Assembly: GCF_026625705.1 (NCBI RefSeq)
Contig: NZ_CP113059.1
Span: forward strand, 2,728,001-2,792,000
Source: Pedobacter sp. SL55
GTDB taxonomy: Bacteria > Bacteroidota > Bacteroidia > Sphingobacteriales > Sphingobacteriaceae
Direction of reading: 5' to 3'
Length of the DNA stretch: 64,000 nt
The notes under the pieces are model-generated. The model had not been told where the DNA came from and ran no database searches. It worked only from the letters and a program-made list of their open reading frames with translations. Both the position numbers and the translations under genes were made by a program. Numbering within the stretch: position 1 is the first letter of the stretch; the number at the start of each line of letters is the position of its first letter. Shown one piece after another: positions 8,950-18,253 of this stretch.

Positions 8950-8990
8950 GGCTTGAAGCCAAATACACCCAATTGGGTAACGGTGCTTTC

Positions 8991-9565
8991 TTAGTCCTTG
9001 TGCAAAATGGTGCTAATGCCCAAAGTCTTGGCATTGGCTACAAAAATGGGCTGGTTCTCGATGTAGAGTATCTTTGATACTGGACTTTGAACGGTATCTA
9101 TTGCTAATCTAAATAGGTCTAGGTCTGGCTTGCTCAAGTGCACGAAACAGGAGGAAATAAACGTATCTATGATGTCGTCCAACCTAAATTTATGTATTCT
9201 ATACAGGTTAAGTTCGCGTCCCTCGTTGCTTAGTGCGATAACCTTAAGTTGATATTTTTTTTGAGCATTCTGACCAGCTTGAGCATGTTTGGTAGCGGTT
9301 TAGATTGGCTGAACATGAATTTTTTAAATGCGGTGATGCTAAAATCCCTGCGTTCATAGAATATCACGCTCGCCAGATAGTCGTTAAGGCTCAGCTTACC
9401 CAATTCATAGGTCGAAAAGTTGATGTGGTGCCTTTCTTCCATTGCCAAATGATCGATATGGAAGTGTTCCGAAGCGTCTTTTCTGGAATTTCTATCCCAA
9501 CCATCGCTTAGTAGTACCCCTCCAATATCGAGGAAAAGTGTGGTAATATGTTTTTGTCTTTCCAT
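8991..9565 (-). pseudogene. HAD-superfamily hydrolase, frameshifted in an A8 run
   Basis: The N-terminal part has the HAD nucleophile motif LFLDIGGVLL and the C-terminal part has a Lys and acidic motif (HLSKPDLDLF, ILYIENQP). The frame breaks after MLKK in a run of eight A on the coding strand near 9250. One extra A restores YQLKVIALSNEGREL and joins both halves into about 191 aa. The small acid phosphatase-like protein lies upstream of phosphoketolase in one operon; its substrate is unknown. The shift may be a sequencing error because it is at a homopolymer. Confidence 0.7.
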
Positions 9566-9657
9566 AACCGCAGTCGCTGGCATGGCTTTAGCATGCCCCG
9601 TAAAGATGGGAAGACCGCTTTTTTTAGCGTTGCACAACTCCATAGAAAAGTTATACG

Positions 9658-9708
9658 ATTCACACTTTTTTATTTTTTTAATTGATTTTTAGTGTCTTAA
9701 GTGTGAAT
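9658..9708. promoter_or_regulatory. Inverted repeat in the divergent HAD/BON promoter region
   Basis: ATTCACACTT (9658-9667) and AAGTGTGAAT (9699-9708) form a perfect 10-bp inverted repeat, separated by an AT-rich 31-bp spacer, between divergently transcribed genes. It could be two operator half-sites or a regulator pair. TGTGA resembles a Crp half-site. Confidence 0.4.
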
Positions 9709-9770
9709 TGTGCAAAGACTATTGGGAAAGGTATAACGAATGGCGGGGCTGTACCGTGGATCTTTGGACA

Positions 9771-9784
9771 GTGAAATAGTTCAC
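9771..9784. promoter_or_regulatory. FNR-like palindrome just upstream of the first BON gene
   Basis: GTGAAATAGTTCAC has the TGA-N6-TCA core but lies only 17 bp before the start codon, with no -7 element at the usual spacing. A possible -7 element, GATCTTTG (9759-9766), lies upstream, which would place the palindrome at about +7, a repressing position. Confidence 0.35.
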
Positions 9785-9801
9785 AATAAAATGAGAAAAA
9801 G

Positions 9802-10473
9802 ATGAAAAGCAACGAGAGTTTACAGAAAGAAGTTCAGGATGCCATTAAATGGGAACCACTTTTGGAGGCTGCCGAAATAGGCGTGACGGTTAAGGATGGT
9901 ATTGTTACCTTAACGGGAACGGTTGATAGTTATATCAAAAAAACCGAAGCAGAAGATGCAGCCAAAAGAGTGGCTGGGGTAAAGGCCATTGTAGAAAATA
10001 TCGTGGTAAAGTACGGAGATTTTGGTGTTAAAAATGATAACGATATTGCTAAAGAGGTACTTAACGCGTTTAAATGGAACTGGCAGGTGCCCAATGATAA
10101 AATTACCATAAAGGTAGAAAAAGGGTGGGTAAACTTAGATGGTAAAGTAAATTGGAACTACCAGAAAGATGCGGCCAAGACAGCCATAAAAAACCTTTTG
10201 GGAGTGAATGGCGTGATCAACAACATCAAGGTTTCTTCTGATGTAAAAGACGCAGTAGAAAAAGGAGCTATCGAAAGAGCTATTGCCCGCAATTGGTCTA
10301 TCAATGATCAGGATATTCAGGTAAAGGTTTCTGGCAACAGGGTAACCTTGACTGGTACGGTTGGTTCTATTTTTCAAAAAGATGAAGCTACTCGTATTGC
10401 GTGGAATGCTCCTGGTGTATGGTTTGTAGATAACAATCTGGAAATTGAATACGACTACATGTTGGTAGATTAA
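9802..10473 (+). CDS. Triple BON-domain protein (OsmY-like)
   Basis: A 223-aa protein made of three consecutive BON domains (about 5-72, 80-148 and 153-220), each with the GxVxLxGxV pattern (VKDGIVTLTGTVDSY, KGWVNLDGKVNW, SGNRVTLTGTVGS). No signal peptide is evident, so it is probably cytoplasmic, unlike E. coli OsmY. BON domains are thought to bind phospholipid or stabilise membranes under stress. A paralogue lies at 18783. The gene is followed by a clear terminator. Confidence 0.88.
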   Translation: MKSNESLQKEVQDAIKWEPLLEAAEIGVTVKDGIVTLTGTVDSYIKKTEAEDAAKRVAGVKAIVENIVVKYGDFGVKNDNDIAKEVLNAFKWNWQVPNDKITIKVEKGWVNLDGKVNWNYQKDAAKTAIKNLLGVNGVINNIKVSSDVKDAVEKGAIERAIARNWSINDQDIQVKVSGNRVTLTGTVGSIFQKDEATRIAWNAPGVWFVDNNLEIEYDYMLVD

Positions 10474-10485
10474 AATTGCTGTTAG

Positions 10486-10511
10486 GGGCAGTTTTTAACT
10501 GCCCTTTTTTT
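10486..10511 (+). terminator. Rho-independent terminator after the BON gene
   Basis: GGGCAGT pairs with ACTGCCC around TTTTA and is followed by seven T. Confidence 0.85.
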
Positions 10512-10820
10512 CATTTTAATATTTAATCAAAATAACCATAAAACGTAGTATCATTATTGTAGCCCTGACATTATTTGCCGCGAGTTGCAACCAATCTTCA
10601 AAAAAGGAGATTGATAAGGCAGATGAATATTTTTTGTACCGCTGGTCAGGAATATCGAAGGGCAGTGCAAGGATACAGAACAATAGCACTAAATTATATA
10701 CACCACCAGATGAAATTCATTTCCCAGTAGCTATTTTCATAAATACCATAATCTTAAGTGTCAACACCCGGGCATCCAATTGTGTGCTTCCCTAAATTTC
10801 GTACCAATCAAAAATAGAAT

Positions 10821-11645
10821 TTATTGGCATAATTTGTATTCTATTGGTGTTTTATTTTTGAGTGCTCTATGTGGCCTACTATAGTTATAGTCATTCATCC
10901 ATTCTTCACTTATTGTTCTTACTTCCTGAATTGATTTAAATACGTAGGCATTTAATATATCCCTTCTGAAAGTTCCGTTTAACCTTTCGATATAAGCATT
11001 TTGCGTGGGCTCACCAGGCTGAATGAACACAAGTTGGATCTTATTTTCCTTGCTCCAAATATCCAGTTTTGCACTAATAAATTCTGGCCCGTTGTCAACC
11101 CTTATCATTTTGGGATAACCCCTTTGCTGGGCGATTTCTTCCAAACTCCTTATTACCCGTAATGTTGGCAGCGATGTGTCTGTTTCTATCGTTAAAACTT
11201 CCCTGTTAAAATCATCAATCACGTTCAATAACCTTATTTTTCTGCCATCCCATAAGCTGTCACTCATAAAATCTATGCTCCAGACCTCGTTGATTTTGCC
11301 GGGCTGGAACAAAGCCTGTTTTACCCTTGCTGGCAATCTTTTTTTAGCCCTTCTTCTTATGTTCAGTTTTAGTGCGGTGTAAATCCTGTAGAGTTTTTTA
11401 TGGTTGATCATTTCCCCTGACTTTCTTATCCGATGGTAGCATTGCCAAAAACCTATGCTTACGTGCTTTTCTGTCAAACCATTTAATAGTTCAATGTACT
11501 TGTCATCCTGCTTTATGCGGGCCAAGTAACTGAAGCTGCTTCTTGAGATTTTAATGCTATCACAAGCCTTGCGCTTACTGATCTGATGTTCGACAAGCAG
11601 AAAAGTAACAGCTTCTTTTTTATCGCAAGGCGCTAAAGCTTTTTT
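10821..11645 (-). CDS. IS3 orfB transposase (DDE), copy 1
   Basis: The integrase-like catalytic domain shows [11 protein letters not shown] (first D), IRVDNGPEF (second D) and [14 protein letters not shown] (E). The open frame reaches back to 11645, overlapping orfA. The slippery heptamer A-AAA-AAG at 11645-11639 lies in the orfA frame, so the active OrfAB transposase is probably made by -1 ribosomal frameshifting. An internal TTG at 11525 would give only 234 aa. Confidence 0.88.
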   Translation of the reverse strand, partial: KKALAPCDKKEAVTFLLVEHQISKRKACDSIKISRSSFSYLARIKQDDKYIELLNGLTEKHVSIGFWQCYHRIRKSGEMINHKKLYRIYTALKLNIRRRAKKRLPARVKQALFQPGKINEVWSIDFMSDSLWDGRKIRLLNVIDDFNREVLTIETDTSLPTLRVIRSLEEIAQQRGYPKMIRVDNGPEFISAKLDIWSKENKIQLVFIQPGEPTQNAYIERLNGTFRRDILNAYVFKSIQEVRTISEEWMNDYNYSRPHRALKNKTPIEYKLCQ

Positions 11646-11899
11646 TCAATCAGATCCTTTAGCGCATCGTTCAAAAGTGCCAGATCGGTATACATCCGTT
11701 TCAGCTTGGAGTTTTCTGCCTCAAGTTCCTTTAGGCGTTTGAGATCGTTAATTTCCATCCCGCCATATTTGCTTCGCCATCGATAGAAGGTCTTCTCTGA
11801 TATGCCGTTTGCTCTGGCAATATCTGTTACCTTAACGCCTTTTTCATGCTGTCTCAATATTGAAACAATCTGTGCCTCTGTAAATTGTGTTGTTTTCAT
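11633..11899 (-). CDS. IS3 orfA (helix-turn-helix), copy 1
   Basis: An 88-aa protein with an N-terminal helix-turn-helix ([39 protein letters not shown]) that binds the element ends. A leucine-zipper-like C-terminus ([17 protein letters not shown]) is typical of IS3 OrfA. Its 3' end contains the frameshift heptamer. Confidence 0.9.
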   Translation of the reverse strand: MKTTQFTEAQIVSILRQHEKGVKVTDIARANGISEKTFYRWRSKYGGMEINDLKRLKELEAENSKLKRMYTDLALLNDALKDLIEKKL

Positions 11900-12306
11900 A
11901 ATTGTTAATTAAAAATAGTGTCTTTTTTCTATTTTTAATCGGACCAATTTCGGGGAAGCATACACAATCTTTACAAAGATGGAGCGAATGCTATTTCCAA
12001 ACCTACTCAATTATTGCCAAAAATTGCATTATTCACACCCGAAGTATAAAACATAACTCGCCGATCGCTACCCAAGAGCAAGTTAACTTGGCGGCGTTTG
12101 CGCATCCAACTTTTTGTCATTGCATTGATCTCCGTTTTTTCTTTGGAGATATATACTTACGGACCAGCCAGAAAAGTCTTATGTTGGCGTTGGCTACCCA
12201 AATTAGGGCAAAGCCAGCACTTGGATAGATTTGGGACTGGCGATTTTTAGGTGTCTTAGGATGAAGGCCGCTAGGTATTTCCCATCACTGTGACCCTCAT
12301 GGTGTG

Positions 12307-12891
12307 CTAATGGTTTTTTTGGAGCATGCTTAATACATTTTCTAGTGCTATCCTACTTTCGCAGGAAGTTTGTTTAAAAAATGAGGCCGTCGAGCCAGTA
12401 ATTTGTTTAAACTGCCTAGAAAGGTGGGCAACACTGCTATAGTTCAATAAGTACGAAATCTCGGTAAGGTTGAGTTCGCGGTATAGAATCAGTTCTTTAG
12501 CCCTTTCGATCTTTTGGTAGATGATATAATGCTCAATGGTAGTTCCGGTCTCTTTGGAGAATATATTGGCCATATAGGTATAATCGAGCGCTATTTTTTC
12601 ACTAAGGTAATTAGAGTTCTTTATCTTTGGGTGCTCTTCAACATAGCGCACCATATCAATTACTGTATTTTTGATGCGTTCGACGAGGATATCTTTTTTG
12701 TTGACCATGAGCTCAAGTCCATAGGCTGATAAAACTATTTTCAGTTGTCTATACTGGTCTTTGTTGGGTGCATCGGGTATATTTACCTCTCCTAAATAGA
12801 TACGTTCGTAGGGAATACCGATTTTCTCCAGCTCGTTTTTTACGATCATCTTACAGGATGTGCTGACCATATTCCTGATGTATAATTTCAT
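12307..12891 (-). CDS. AraC-family transcriptional regulator
   Basis: The C-terminal half carries two helix-turn-helix motifs of AraC type (YLSEKIALDYTYMANIFSKETG and LTEISYLLNYSSVAHLSRQFKQITG). The N-terminal segment of about 90 aa is unassigned. I chose ATG 12891 (MKLYIRNMVS, 194 aa) because the predicted transcription start near 12917 excludes the upstream ATG at 12930. A candidate FNR-type box at 12986-12973 suggests it belongs to the island regulon. The YceI gene is divergent. Targets are unknown. Confidence 0.82.
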   Translation of the reverse strand: MKLYIRNMVSTSCKMIVKNELEKIGIPYERIYLGEVNIPDAPNKDQYRQLKIVLSAYGLELMVNKKDILVERIKNTVIDMVRYVEEHPKIKNSNYLSEKIALDYTYMANIFSKETGTTIEHYIIYQKIERAKELILYRELNLTEISYLLNYSSVAHLSRQFKQITGSTASFFKQTSCESRIALENVLSMLQKNH

Positions 12892-12920
12892 ATTCGAATT
12901 ATTTAGGATTCTGAATTTAA

Positions 12921-12986
12921 CAAAAGTCATTATTTACCTATTGTTTTAGAATGATTGCCATCACTTGATCCCTAGATTCTCATCAT
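12921..12986 (-). promoter_or_regulatory. Class I FNR-type promoter of the AraC-type gene (weaker)
   Basis: On the minus strand, box ATGATGAGAATCTA (12986-12973) lies 58 bp, start to start, before GACTTTTG (12928-12921). The right half-site TCT is degenerate. An overlapping palindrome-like ATCATCAATTTGATGA sits at 12982-12997. Confidence 0.45.
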
Positions 12987-13284
12987 CAATTTGATGAGTT
13001 TGAGCGGAACGCGGCAGTTACCAAGAAGCAACTTTAGAAGTGTAGCCATTTTTGGCAACGGAGTTGGCGCCTTCATTGCGGCCAATATAAAACAGGAGTA
13101 AGGGCATGTTTCATTACCGAGTCTTTTTCAGCCCATCAGTGAGTTTAGTATGACGATATGAACATCATCTGCCTGGGTGGACTGAGCACCAATCACGAAA
13201 AAGCATAGGCATTGGTACAGTTATTTTTGGCTGCCCGTTTTAAAGGTTTTATTACGTTTAAAAGACGCTTGGCAAAAGTTGCTA
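12931..13284. other. Gene-free divergent intergenic region
   Basis: Between the AraC-type gene and the YceI-type gene. Apart from the regulatory boxes listed separately I see no credible ORF or RNA. The stretch 13013-13284 holds nothing I can assign and may be remains of lost genes. Confidence 0.4.
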
Positions 13285-13350
13285 TTGACCAGCATCATCG
13301 TCGGGCCTGATCTTGCGCATTGTACGGTACACCGTGTTGTGCTATATTGC
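13285..13350 (+). promoter_or_regulatory. Class I FNR-type promoter of the YceI-like gene
   Basis: Box TTGACCAGCATCAT (13285-13298) lies 58 bp, start to start, before TATATTGC (13343-13350), an imperfect -7 element. The predicted start is near 13354. Confidence 0.55.
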
Positions 13351-13367
13351 ACTTCACTTAAACTTAA

Positions 13368-13926
13368 AAAAAGAAAAGGATATTTTTATCGGCAATTGGT
13401 CTATTTCTGCTTTGCCAATTGGTTTTTGCGCAAACTTACACCGTAGATAGATACCATACCCGGGTGGGCTTTAGTGCTACTCACTTTGGAATATCTCATG
13501 TGGAGGGCAGTTTTAAAATGGTAGATGCTTCGCTAGTTTCAAAAAGGAACGATTTTACCGATGCAGTGATTTCGTTCACTGCACAGGTAGCCTCTATCAA
13601 CACCGATGTGGAGTTTAGAGACAACGACTTAAAGAGTGCGGCCTATTTCGATGCAGTAAAATATCCAGAATTAAGCTTCAAGAGCATTGCCTTTAAAAGA
13701 ATACAGGGAAATAGCTATGTACTGATCGGAAACATCATCATCCATGGGGTAAGCAAACAGGTTGTCTTTAGCGTAATCTATAATGGAACCGCCATAACGG
13801 CCATAAAACAGCCTACTGTAGGATTTACGATTGGGTGGCACCTTGAACAGACTGGATTTTGGTGTAGGGAGCGATCCATTGATAAGTGGGGTAAGCAACC
13901 AGATTAAGGTAACATCGAATATCTAG
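13368..13926 (+). pseudogene. YceI-family periplasmic protein, damaged
   Basis: A signal peptide (IFLSAIGLFLLCQLVFAQ) is followed by a YceI lipocalin-like domain (YTVDRYHTRVGFSATHFGISHVEGSF) that in relatives binds isoprenoid lipids. The frame breaks at TIGG near 13830, where one G too many turns the conserved GGTLNRLDFGVGSDP into another frame; removing it extends the protein to a stop at 13926. No ATG, GTG or TTG exists in frame before the signal peptide: the frame opens after a TAA at 13365 and the first usable start is a TTG inside it at 13419. Either the start codon was lost or a rare start is used. Confidence 0.65.
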
Positions 13927-13957
13927 TTTACCATTGGTAAATAATTAACTAAATATC

Positions 13958-14794
13958 ATGGATAATTATAAAACACAATTATTAACAACGTCAAATATAA
14001 AGACATTGCTTAAACCACGTGATTTTTCGGCTAATAAAGGCGACTATGGGCATAGCCTGCTTATCGCTGGTGGTATGGGTAAAATGGGGGCTGCGGTAAT
14101 CGCAGCTAGGGCGTGTCTCAGGTCTGGTACTGGACTGCTAACTGTTTGTGTACCAAAATCAGAAAGATCAATCTTGCAGACGGCTATTCCTGAGGCCATG
14201 ATCAGTTTTCGCGAAGATAATACCGATTTTAGCAATATATCGGCAGTGGGTATTGGTCCAGGCATCGGTTTGGGGAAGGGCACCGGAAAAACCTTGAAAA
14301 ATCTGCTCAAACACTTTAATGGGGCTGTTTTATTAGATGCGGATGCGCTGAATTTACTGGCTGCTAACCACAAACTTTTTAAGAAGCTACCTAAGGTCAC
14401 AGTAATTACGCCCCATCCCAAAGAATTCGATAGTCTATTTGGTTCACACGCTAGCGAAGAAGAACGAAGAAATGCTGCCATCGATTTGGCAATAAAGCTA
14501 GAGCTGGTTATTGTATTGAAAGGTCATCAAACGCTAGTCACTACAGCAGGCTGTTCATTTCTCAGTACGGCAGGAAATGCTGGGCTTGCAAAAGGTGGCT
14601 CTGGCGATGCACTTACAGGAATAATCACTGCGCTGCTTGCTCAGGGTTACGAGTCCTTTGTGGCAGCAAAGATTGGAGTTTACCTACACGGCTTGGCCGC
14701 TGATATTGCCCTTGTCGAACAAAGTATGGAAAGTATGTTGATTGATGACGTAATTGCATGCCTTGGTGAAGCCTTTAAGCAAACAATGGCTTAG
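13958..14794 (+). CDS. nnrD: ADP/ATP-dependent NAD(P)H-hydrate dehydratase
   Basis: A 278-aa ribokinase-fold enzyme that repairs hydrated NADH and NADPH. It has the family signatures NKGDYGHSLLIAGG near the start, VGIGPGIGLG, LLDADALNLLA, VITPHPKEFDSLFG and the C-terminal GNAGLAKGGSGDALTG. The epimerase half found in many bifunctional NnrDE proteins is absent. It follows the YceI-type gene closely and may share its FNR-type promoter. Repair of damaged NAD(P)H is plausible in cells held under redox stress. Confidence 0.92.
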   Translation: MDNYKTQLLTTSNIKTLLKPRDFSANKGDYGHSLLIAGGMGKMGAAVIAARACLRSGTGLLTVCVPKSERSILQTAIPEAMISFREDNTDFSNISAVGIGPGIGLGKGTGKTLKNLLKHFNGAVLLDADALNLLAANHKLFKKLPKVTVITPHPKEFDSLFGSHASEEERRNAAIDLAIKLELVIVLKGHQTLVTTAGCSFLSTAGNAGLAKGGSGDALTGIITALLAQGYESFVAAKIGVYLHGLAADIALVEQSMESMLIDDVIACLGEAFKQTMA

Positions 14795-14918
14795 GTTATG
14801 GGATAATAGTGATTTGAGTAAAAATATAGCATAATACCAAAGCCAGTAGATGTTGATAGCAGCATTAAAATATCATTTCATTGTTATGGAGCAATCTATT
14901 CTACTCTGGGGGCCACAA

Positions 14919-14984
14919 ATGATAAGCGTCACCAATTGCTCGTCTATTCATCATTCGTCAAACGCTACAGTATGACTAATTTTG
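14919..14984 (+). promoter_or_regulatory. Class I FNR-type promoter of acetate kinase
   Basis: Box ATGATAAGCGTCAC (14919-14932) lies 58 bp, start to start, before the exact -7 element TAATTTTG (14977-14984). The predicted start near 14988 leaves a leader of about 37 nt to ATG 15025. Confidence 0.65.
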
Positions 14985-15024
14985 AACAAGCCTATACTTA
15001 TGCATTTTGGCTTTCCTTCCAACT

Positions 15025-16221
15025 ATGGATATCTTAAAATCAAAAACCTCAAACGGTCTTATTCTGGTGCTGAACCTTGGTTCTTCCAGCCTAAAATTCA
15101 GTATTATCCACCAGATTTCTCTTGAAAGGAAATACAAAGGGGAAGTTATAGGACTAGACTCTAGAGAAGTGGTAATGGTCATTCATGCAGATGAAAATAA
15201 GTATCACTTCAAGAAGATACTTGCCTCAGTTGATCTAAAGGGCTGCATGCAATCTATTATCGAGTGGATGCATGGGGAGATAGACAGTACCGAAATTGTG
15301 GCCATTGGCTATAGGGTAGTGCAGGGAGGACCAAAACATACACATCCTGAACGCATTAGCGAAAAGCTGTTAAAGGATCTCGAAAGCTATGTTTATCTGG
15401 CACCAAACCATTTGCCCGATGAAATTAAATTGATACGGACATTTAGAAATTCATTTATTGGCATACCCCATTTCGCTTGTTTTGATACCTATTTCCATAA
15501 GGATATGCCCATTCATGCTAAATTTTATCCGTTACCCGACAAATATAAGGAAATAGGATTGATGCGTTACGGTTTCCATGGGCTATCCTATGAATCCATT
15601 TTTCAGCAACTGCTCGAAGAGGATGTAGATATTAAAAATCAAAAAATCATCATTGCCCATTTGGGTAGTGGTTCGAGCATGGTAGCTATTGGCGGTGGTT
15701 TTGGCAAAGACACTACAATGGGCATCAGCCCTATGGGCGGATTGGCGATGGCAACCCGATCTGGAGACCTCGATCCAGGAGCTATTTTATTTCTATTCAA
15801 ACAGGATCAACTTTCGACTGATGATCTAGATGAATTATTAAGTAAGGAATCTGGACTGAAAGCCATTGCAGGTAGTAGTGATATGAGAGAAATTATCGCC
15901 AAAAGAAAGAGATACCCAAAGGCTGCTGAAGCGTTGGAAATATTTTGTTACCAAGCTAAAAAGCAGATTGGTGCTTATGCCGCTGCACTTGGTGGAATTA
16001 ATTTATTGGTGTTTTGTGGTGGCATTGGAGAAAATGCAGCATTAGTGAGGGAAAAAATTTGCATTGATATGGGATTTATTGGTATTACGCTAGATCTAAG
16101 AGCTAATGTAAAAGCTGATCCTATAATTTCTGTGTCCAATAGTAAAGTAACTGTTAGGCTGATGAAAACTGATGAAGAACTGATGATTGCCTTCCATGCC
16201 CAACAATTGTTGTCCCTATAA
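15025..16221 (+). CDS. ackA: Acetate kinase
   Basis: A 398-aa enzyme of the acetate and sugar kinase/Hsp70 superfamily converting acetyl phosphate plus ADP to acetate plus ATP. Motifs include VLNLGSSSLKFS, RYGFHGLSYE, AHLGSGSSMVAIGGG, ATRSGDLDPG and FCGGIGENA. The usual GHRVVHGG reads GYRVVQGG, a divergent version. ATG 15025 is chosen over an upstream TTG at 15007 because it gives the normal N-terminus. With the phosphoketolase on the same island it completes a route from sugar phosphate to ATP by substrate-level phosphorylation. No phosphotransacetylase gene is seen. Confidence 0.93.
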   Translation: MDILKSKTSNGLILVLNLGSSSLKFSIIHQISLERKYKGEVIGLDSREVVMVIHADENKYHFKKILASVDLKGCMQSIIEWMHGEIDSTEIVAIGYRVVQGGPKHTHPERISEKLLKDLESYVYLAPNHLPDEIKLIRTFRNSFIGIPHFACFDTYFHKDMPIHAKFYPLPDKYKEIGLMRYGFHGLSYESIFQQLLEEDVDIKNQKIIIAHLGSGSSMVAIGGGFGKDTTMGISPMGGLAMATRSGDLDPGAILFLFKQDQLSTDDLDELLSKESGLKAIAGSSDMREIIAKRKRYPKAAEALEIFCYQAKKQIGAYAAALGGINLLVFCGGIGENAALVREKICIDMGFIGITLDLRANVKADPIISVSNSKVTVRLMKTDEELMIAFHAQQLLSL

Positions 16222-16241
16222 ACCTATTTAAACTATCTATT

Positions 16242-17209
16242 TTGAAAATCAAATACCCTATTTCCCACGCTTATAGTCTGAGCGTTGAAGAAATTTTTAA
16301 AACTATGCGAACCAATCCTTCTGAGGGTATTTCAAAGGTAGAGGCAACTATTCGTCAAGCCCAGTTCGGGGCAAATACCCATTAGGCGCAAAAAAAGAAG
16401 AATATTTAGATAATGATCCTTCCAGTTCAAAAGTCCAATTGTTTACCTGCTATTTGTGGCTGCAGGGGTATCGCTGTATTTTGAGGATACCCTAGAGGCA
16501 ATCGCAATCCTTATAAATGCCCTGATCGGTTTTTTATGGAACTACAGGGCAGAAGCTCGAAGCGTGCACTCAGAAATATGGATATTTCTTTTTTGAAAGT
16601 GATGCGTGATGGAAAGGTTACAGAGATTTCTTCAGAAAATCTGGTTCTAGGAGATATTGTGTTAATGGAGGCTGGCGACCTGATCGCTGCTGATGGGCGA
16701 TTATTGGAGTGCAACCAGCTAGCTTGTGATGGATCATCCCTTGCCCGAGATTCTTTCCATATTATGAAAAACACTGACGTACTTAACGGACAGGTAACAC
16801 TCGGAGATAGCTTCAGTATGGCGTTTAAGGGAACATAGGCGATGAGCGGAAATGGGCGTTGGCTGGTTACCGGCATCGGTACGGAAACGGAACTAGGGAA
16901 GATCAGCAAATTGGCAAATACCTCAAAAAGTACAGCCGCACCGTTGGATAAAAAGATTAGTAACCTTACCCGGAAATTGATCTGGATTACGCTTGGTATG
17001 ACAGGTATTTTTGCACTTTCAAGTTTATTACAAGGACGTTCTTGGCTATTGGTGCTCGAAACTTCAATAGCCCTTGCTGTAGCTGCTTTCTCAGAAGGAT
17101 TACCGATTGTGGCTACCGTTGCCTTAGCTTATGGTATGCTTTTGATGGCCAAAAAGAATGCTATTGTAAAAAAACTTTCGGCAGTGGAAACCCTAGGTGG
17201 GGTAAACTA
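16242..17209 (+). pseudogene. P-type cation ATPase, decayed N-terminal half
   Basis: Pieces of a type II P-type ATPase are readable in several frames. There is a cation-ATPase N-terminal segment (SVEEIFKTMRTNPSEGIS), a membrane pair (IVYLLFVAAGVSLYFEDTLEAIAILINA), an actuator domain (VLGDIVLMEAGDLIAADGRLLE) and the membrane segment SEGLPIVATVALAYGM. The gene has at least two frameshifts and an internal TAG (16836). It ends at KKLSAVETLGG, just before the DKTGT phosphorylation site, so it cannot make an active pump. A better preserved homologue follows at 19457. Confidence 0.85.
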
Positions 17210-17237
17210 AGTCAGGCGATGTCAATCATCGGGCTGG

Positions 17238-17281
17238 GCGACTGCGGTCAAGGCCTAGATCTTTGGCAATAACTATGTTTG
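17238..17281 (+). promoter_or_regulatory. Class II FNR-type promoter of the first universal stress protein gene
   Basis: Box GCGACTGCGGTCAA (17238-17251; right half perfect, left half degenerate) lies 36 bp, start to start, before the exact -7 element TATGTTTG (17274-17281). The start codon follows at 17301. Confidence 0.55.
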
Positions 17282-17300
17282 TCTTATAAATCTCCCTGTA

Positions 17301-18228
17301 ATGAAAGACATATTGGTACTTACCGATTTTTCGCAAGCAGCATCACATGCGGTCCATTACGCCTATTACCTTGCGGTGTCCACTAAAGCAAATCTAACCC
17401 TATGTAATGCGATTACTATTCCCGCTGAAACGCCATTAGCCAGTTTTGTTTCCTGGCCGATGGAGAAGTCTGGAGCATTGATTGAGGAAAGTGACCGTCA
17501 ACTGGAAAAACTCAGGAAAAGACTGGATAGGCTGGACTATGAACAGCCTAGCAAGCCACAGATCAGGGGCGACCAATCAATCCGGCTCTTTGAAGGACGT
17601 AGCCGAAAATGTACTGTTTGACCAGTTCATGAGCCTTACGGTAATGGGTGCACACGGTGCTGGGGGATTTAGCGAGTTTATTCTGGGCACCCAGAGCAGG
17701 TATATGATTGATAATTTTGGCGCCCCACTGCTATTGGTTCCATTGGCGGCTAAGATTAAGCCGATAAGAAAAATCGCCTTCGCAACAGATTTTCGCTTTA
17801 CCCAACTCAATAAGGAATTCGTCTCCCTTTTGGTACCATTGGCCAGATCACTTGGTGCTGAGATATTCATTATCCATGTCCATTCCGGAAAAAATCAAAG
17901 TGAAGGGTTTGATGAGAAGGTCAACGCTTTTATGTTCCATCTATCCTGCGAATTCAAATCCCCAAGGATCAGTTATCGATCAGTAGAAAATTTTAGGACA
18001 AAGGATGGGCTGGAAAAATTGGTGTTTGAAGGGCAAATGGATGTTTTGGCGATGGTGCATCGAAAGGCGTGTCTCTTGAGCAATCTTTTGCTGGGAAGCC
18101 TGACCAAGCGCATGGCATCTGCTATTGATTTTCCGCTTTTAGTACTTAAGCAGCTGGAAAAGTCACCTATGGAAGAGCGGTTCGGAGAGATTGGGATGGA
18201 AAGGTCTTTTGATTTGTCAAATGTGTAA
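17301..18228 (+). pseudogene. Universal stress protein (tandem UspA), frameshifted
   Basis: The N-terminal Usp domain starts MKDILVLTDFSQAASHAV, and the second half continues in another frame with SLTVMGAHGAGGFSEFILG, the usual G-x2-G-x9-G-type nucleotide region. A second Usp-like repeat follows. The shift lies at a GGGG run near 17556; removing one G joins the frames to about 308 aa. Universal stress proteins of this type accumulate under oxygen limitation and starvation. The homopolymer position leaves open a sequencing error. Confidence 0.75.
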
Positions 18229-18253
18229 ATGAGATTACCCTGAACGATAAGCC

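Larger units (their letters stand above)
10781..11964 (-). mobile_element. IS3-family element (IS407-like), copy 1
   Basis: An 1184-bp element with imperfect terminal inverted repeats (TGTGTGCTTCCC at the left, TGTATGCTTCCC read inward from the right). The target duplication is CAAT (10777-10780 and 11965-11968). orfA and orfB lie on the minus strand. A second copy at 24979 has the same length and appears to differ at a single base (T/C at about 11152/25350) in the stretches compared. A four-base duplication fits the IS407 group of IS3. Confidence 0.92.
10532..12049 (+). pseudogene. Small lipoprotein gene remnant, interrupted by IS3 copy 1
   Basis: The frame reads KRSIIIVALTLFAASCNQSSKKE, a lipoprotein signal with lipobox-like FAASC, but no ATG, GTG or TTG precedes it. 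The frame runs into the IS3 element at 10780. If the element and its 4-bp duplication are removed, it continues at 11969 for another 27 codons to a stop at 12047. About 110 residues remain; the family is not recognisable. Loss of the start codon and the insertion both indicate a dead gene. Confidence 0.5.

Noticed and set aside
9087..9100. FNR-like TTGAACGGTATCTA inside the HAD gene as a phosphoketolase promoter box
   Set aside because: It lies in coding sequence and has no -7 element at 36 or 58 bp in the direction of phosphoketolase.
11902..12228. 108-codon plus-strand ORF over the right end of IS3 copy 1
   Set aside because: It begins inside the IS terminal region and continues into the lipoprotein remnant in another frame; no family features.
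18203..18216. TTTGATTTGTCAAA palindrome at the end of the first stress protein gene
   Set aside because: The half-site spacing is N4, not N6, it is within codons, and no promoter follows.
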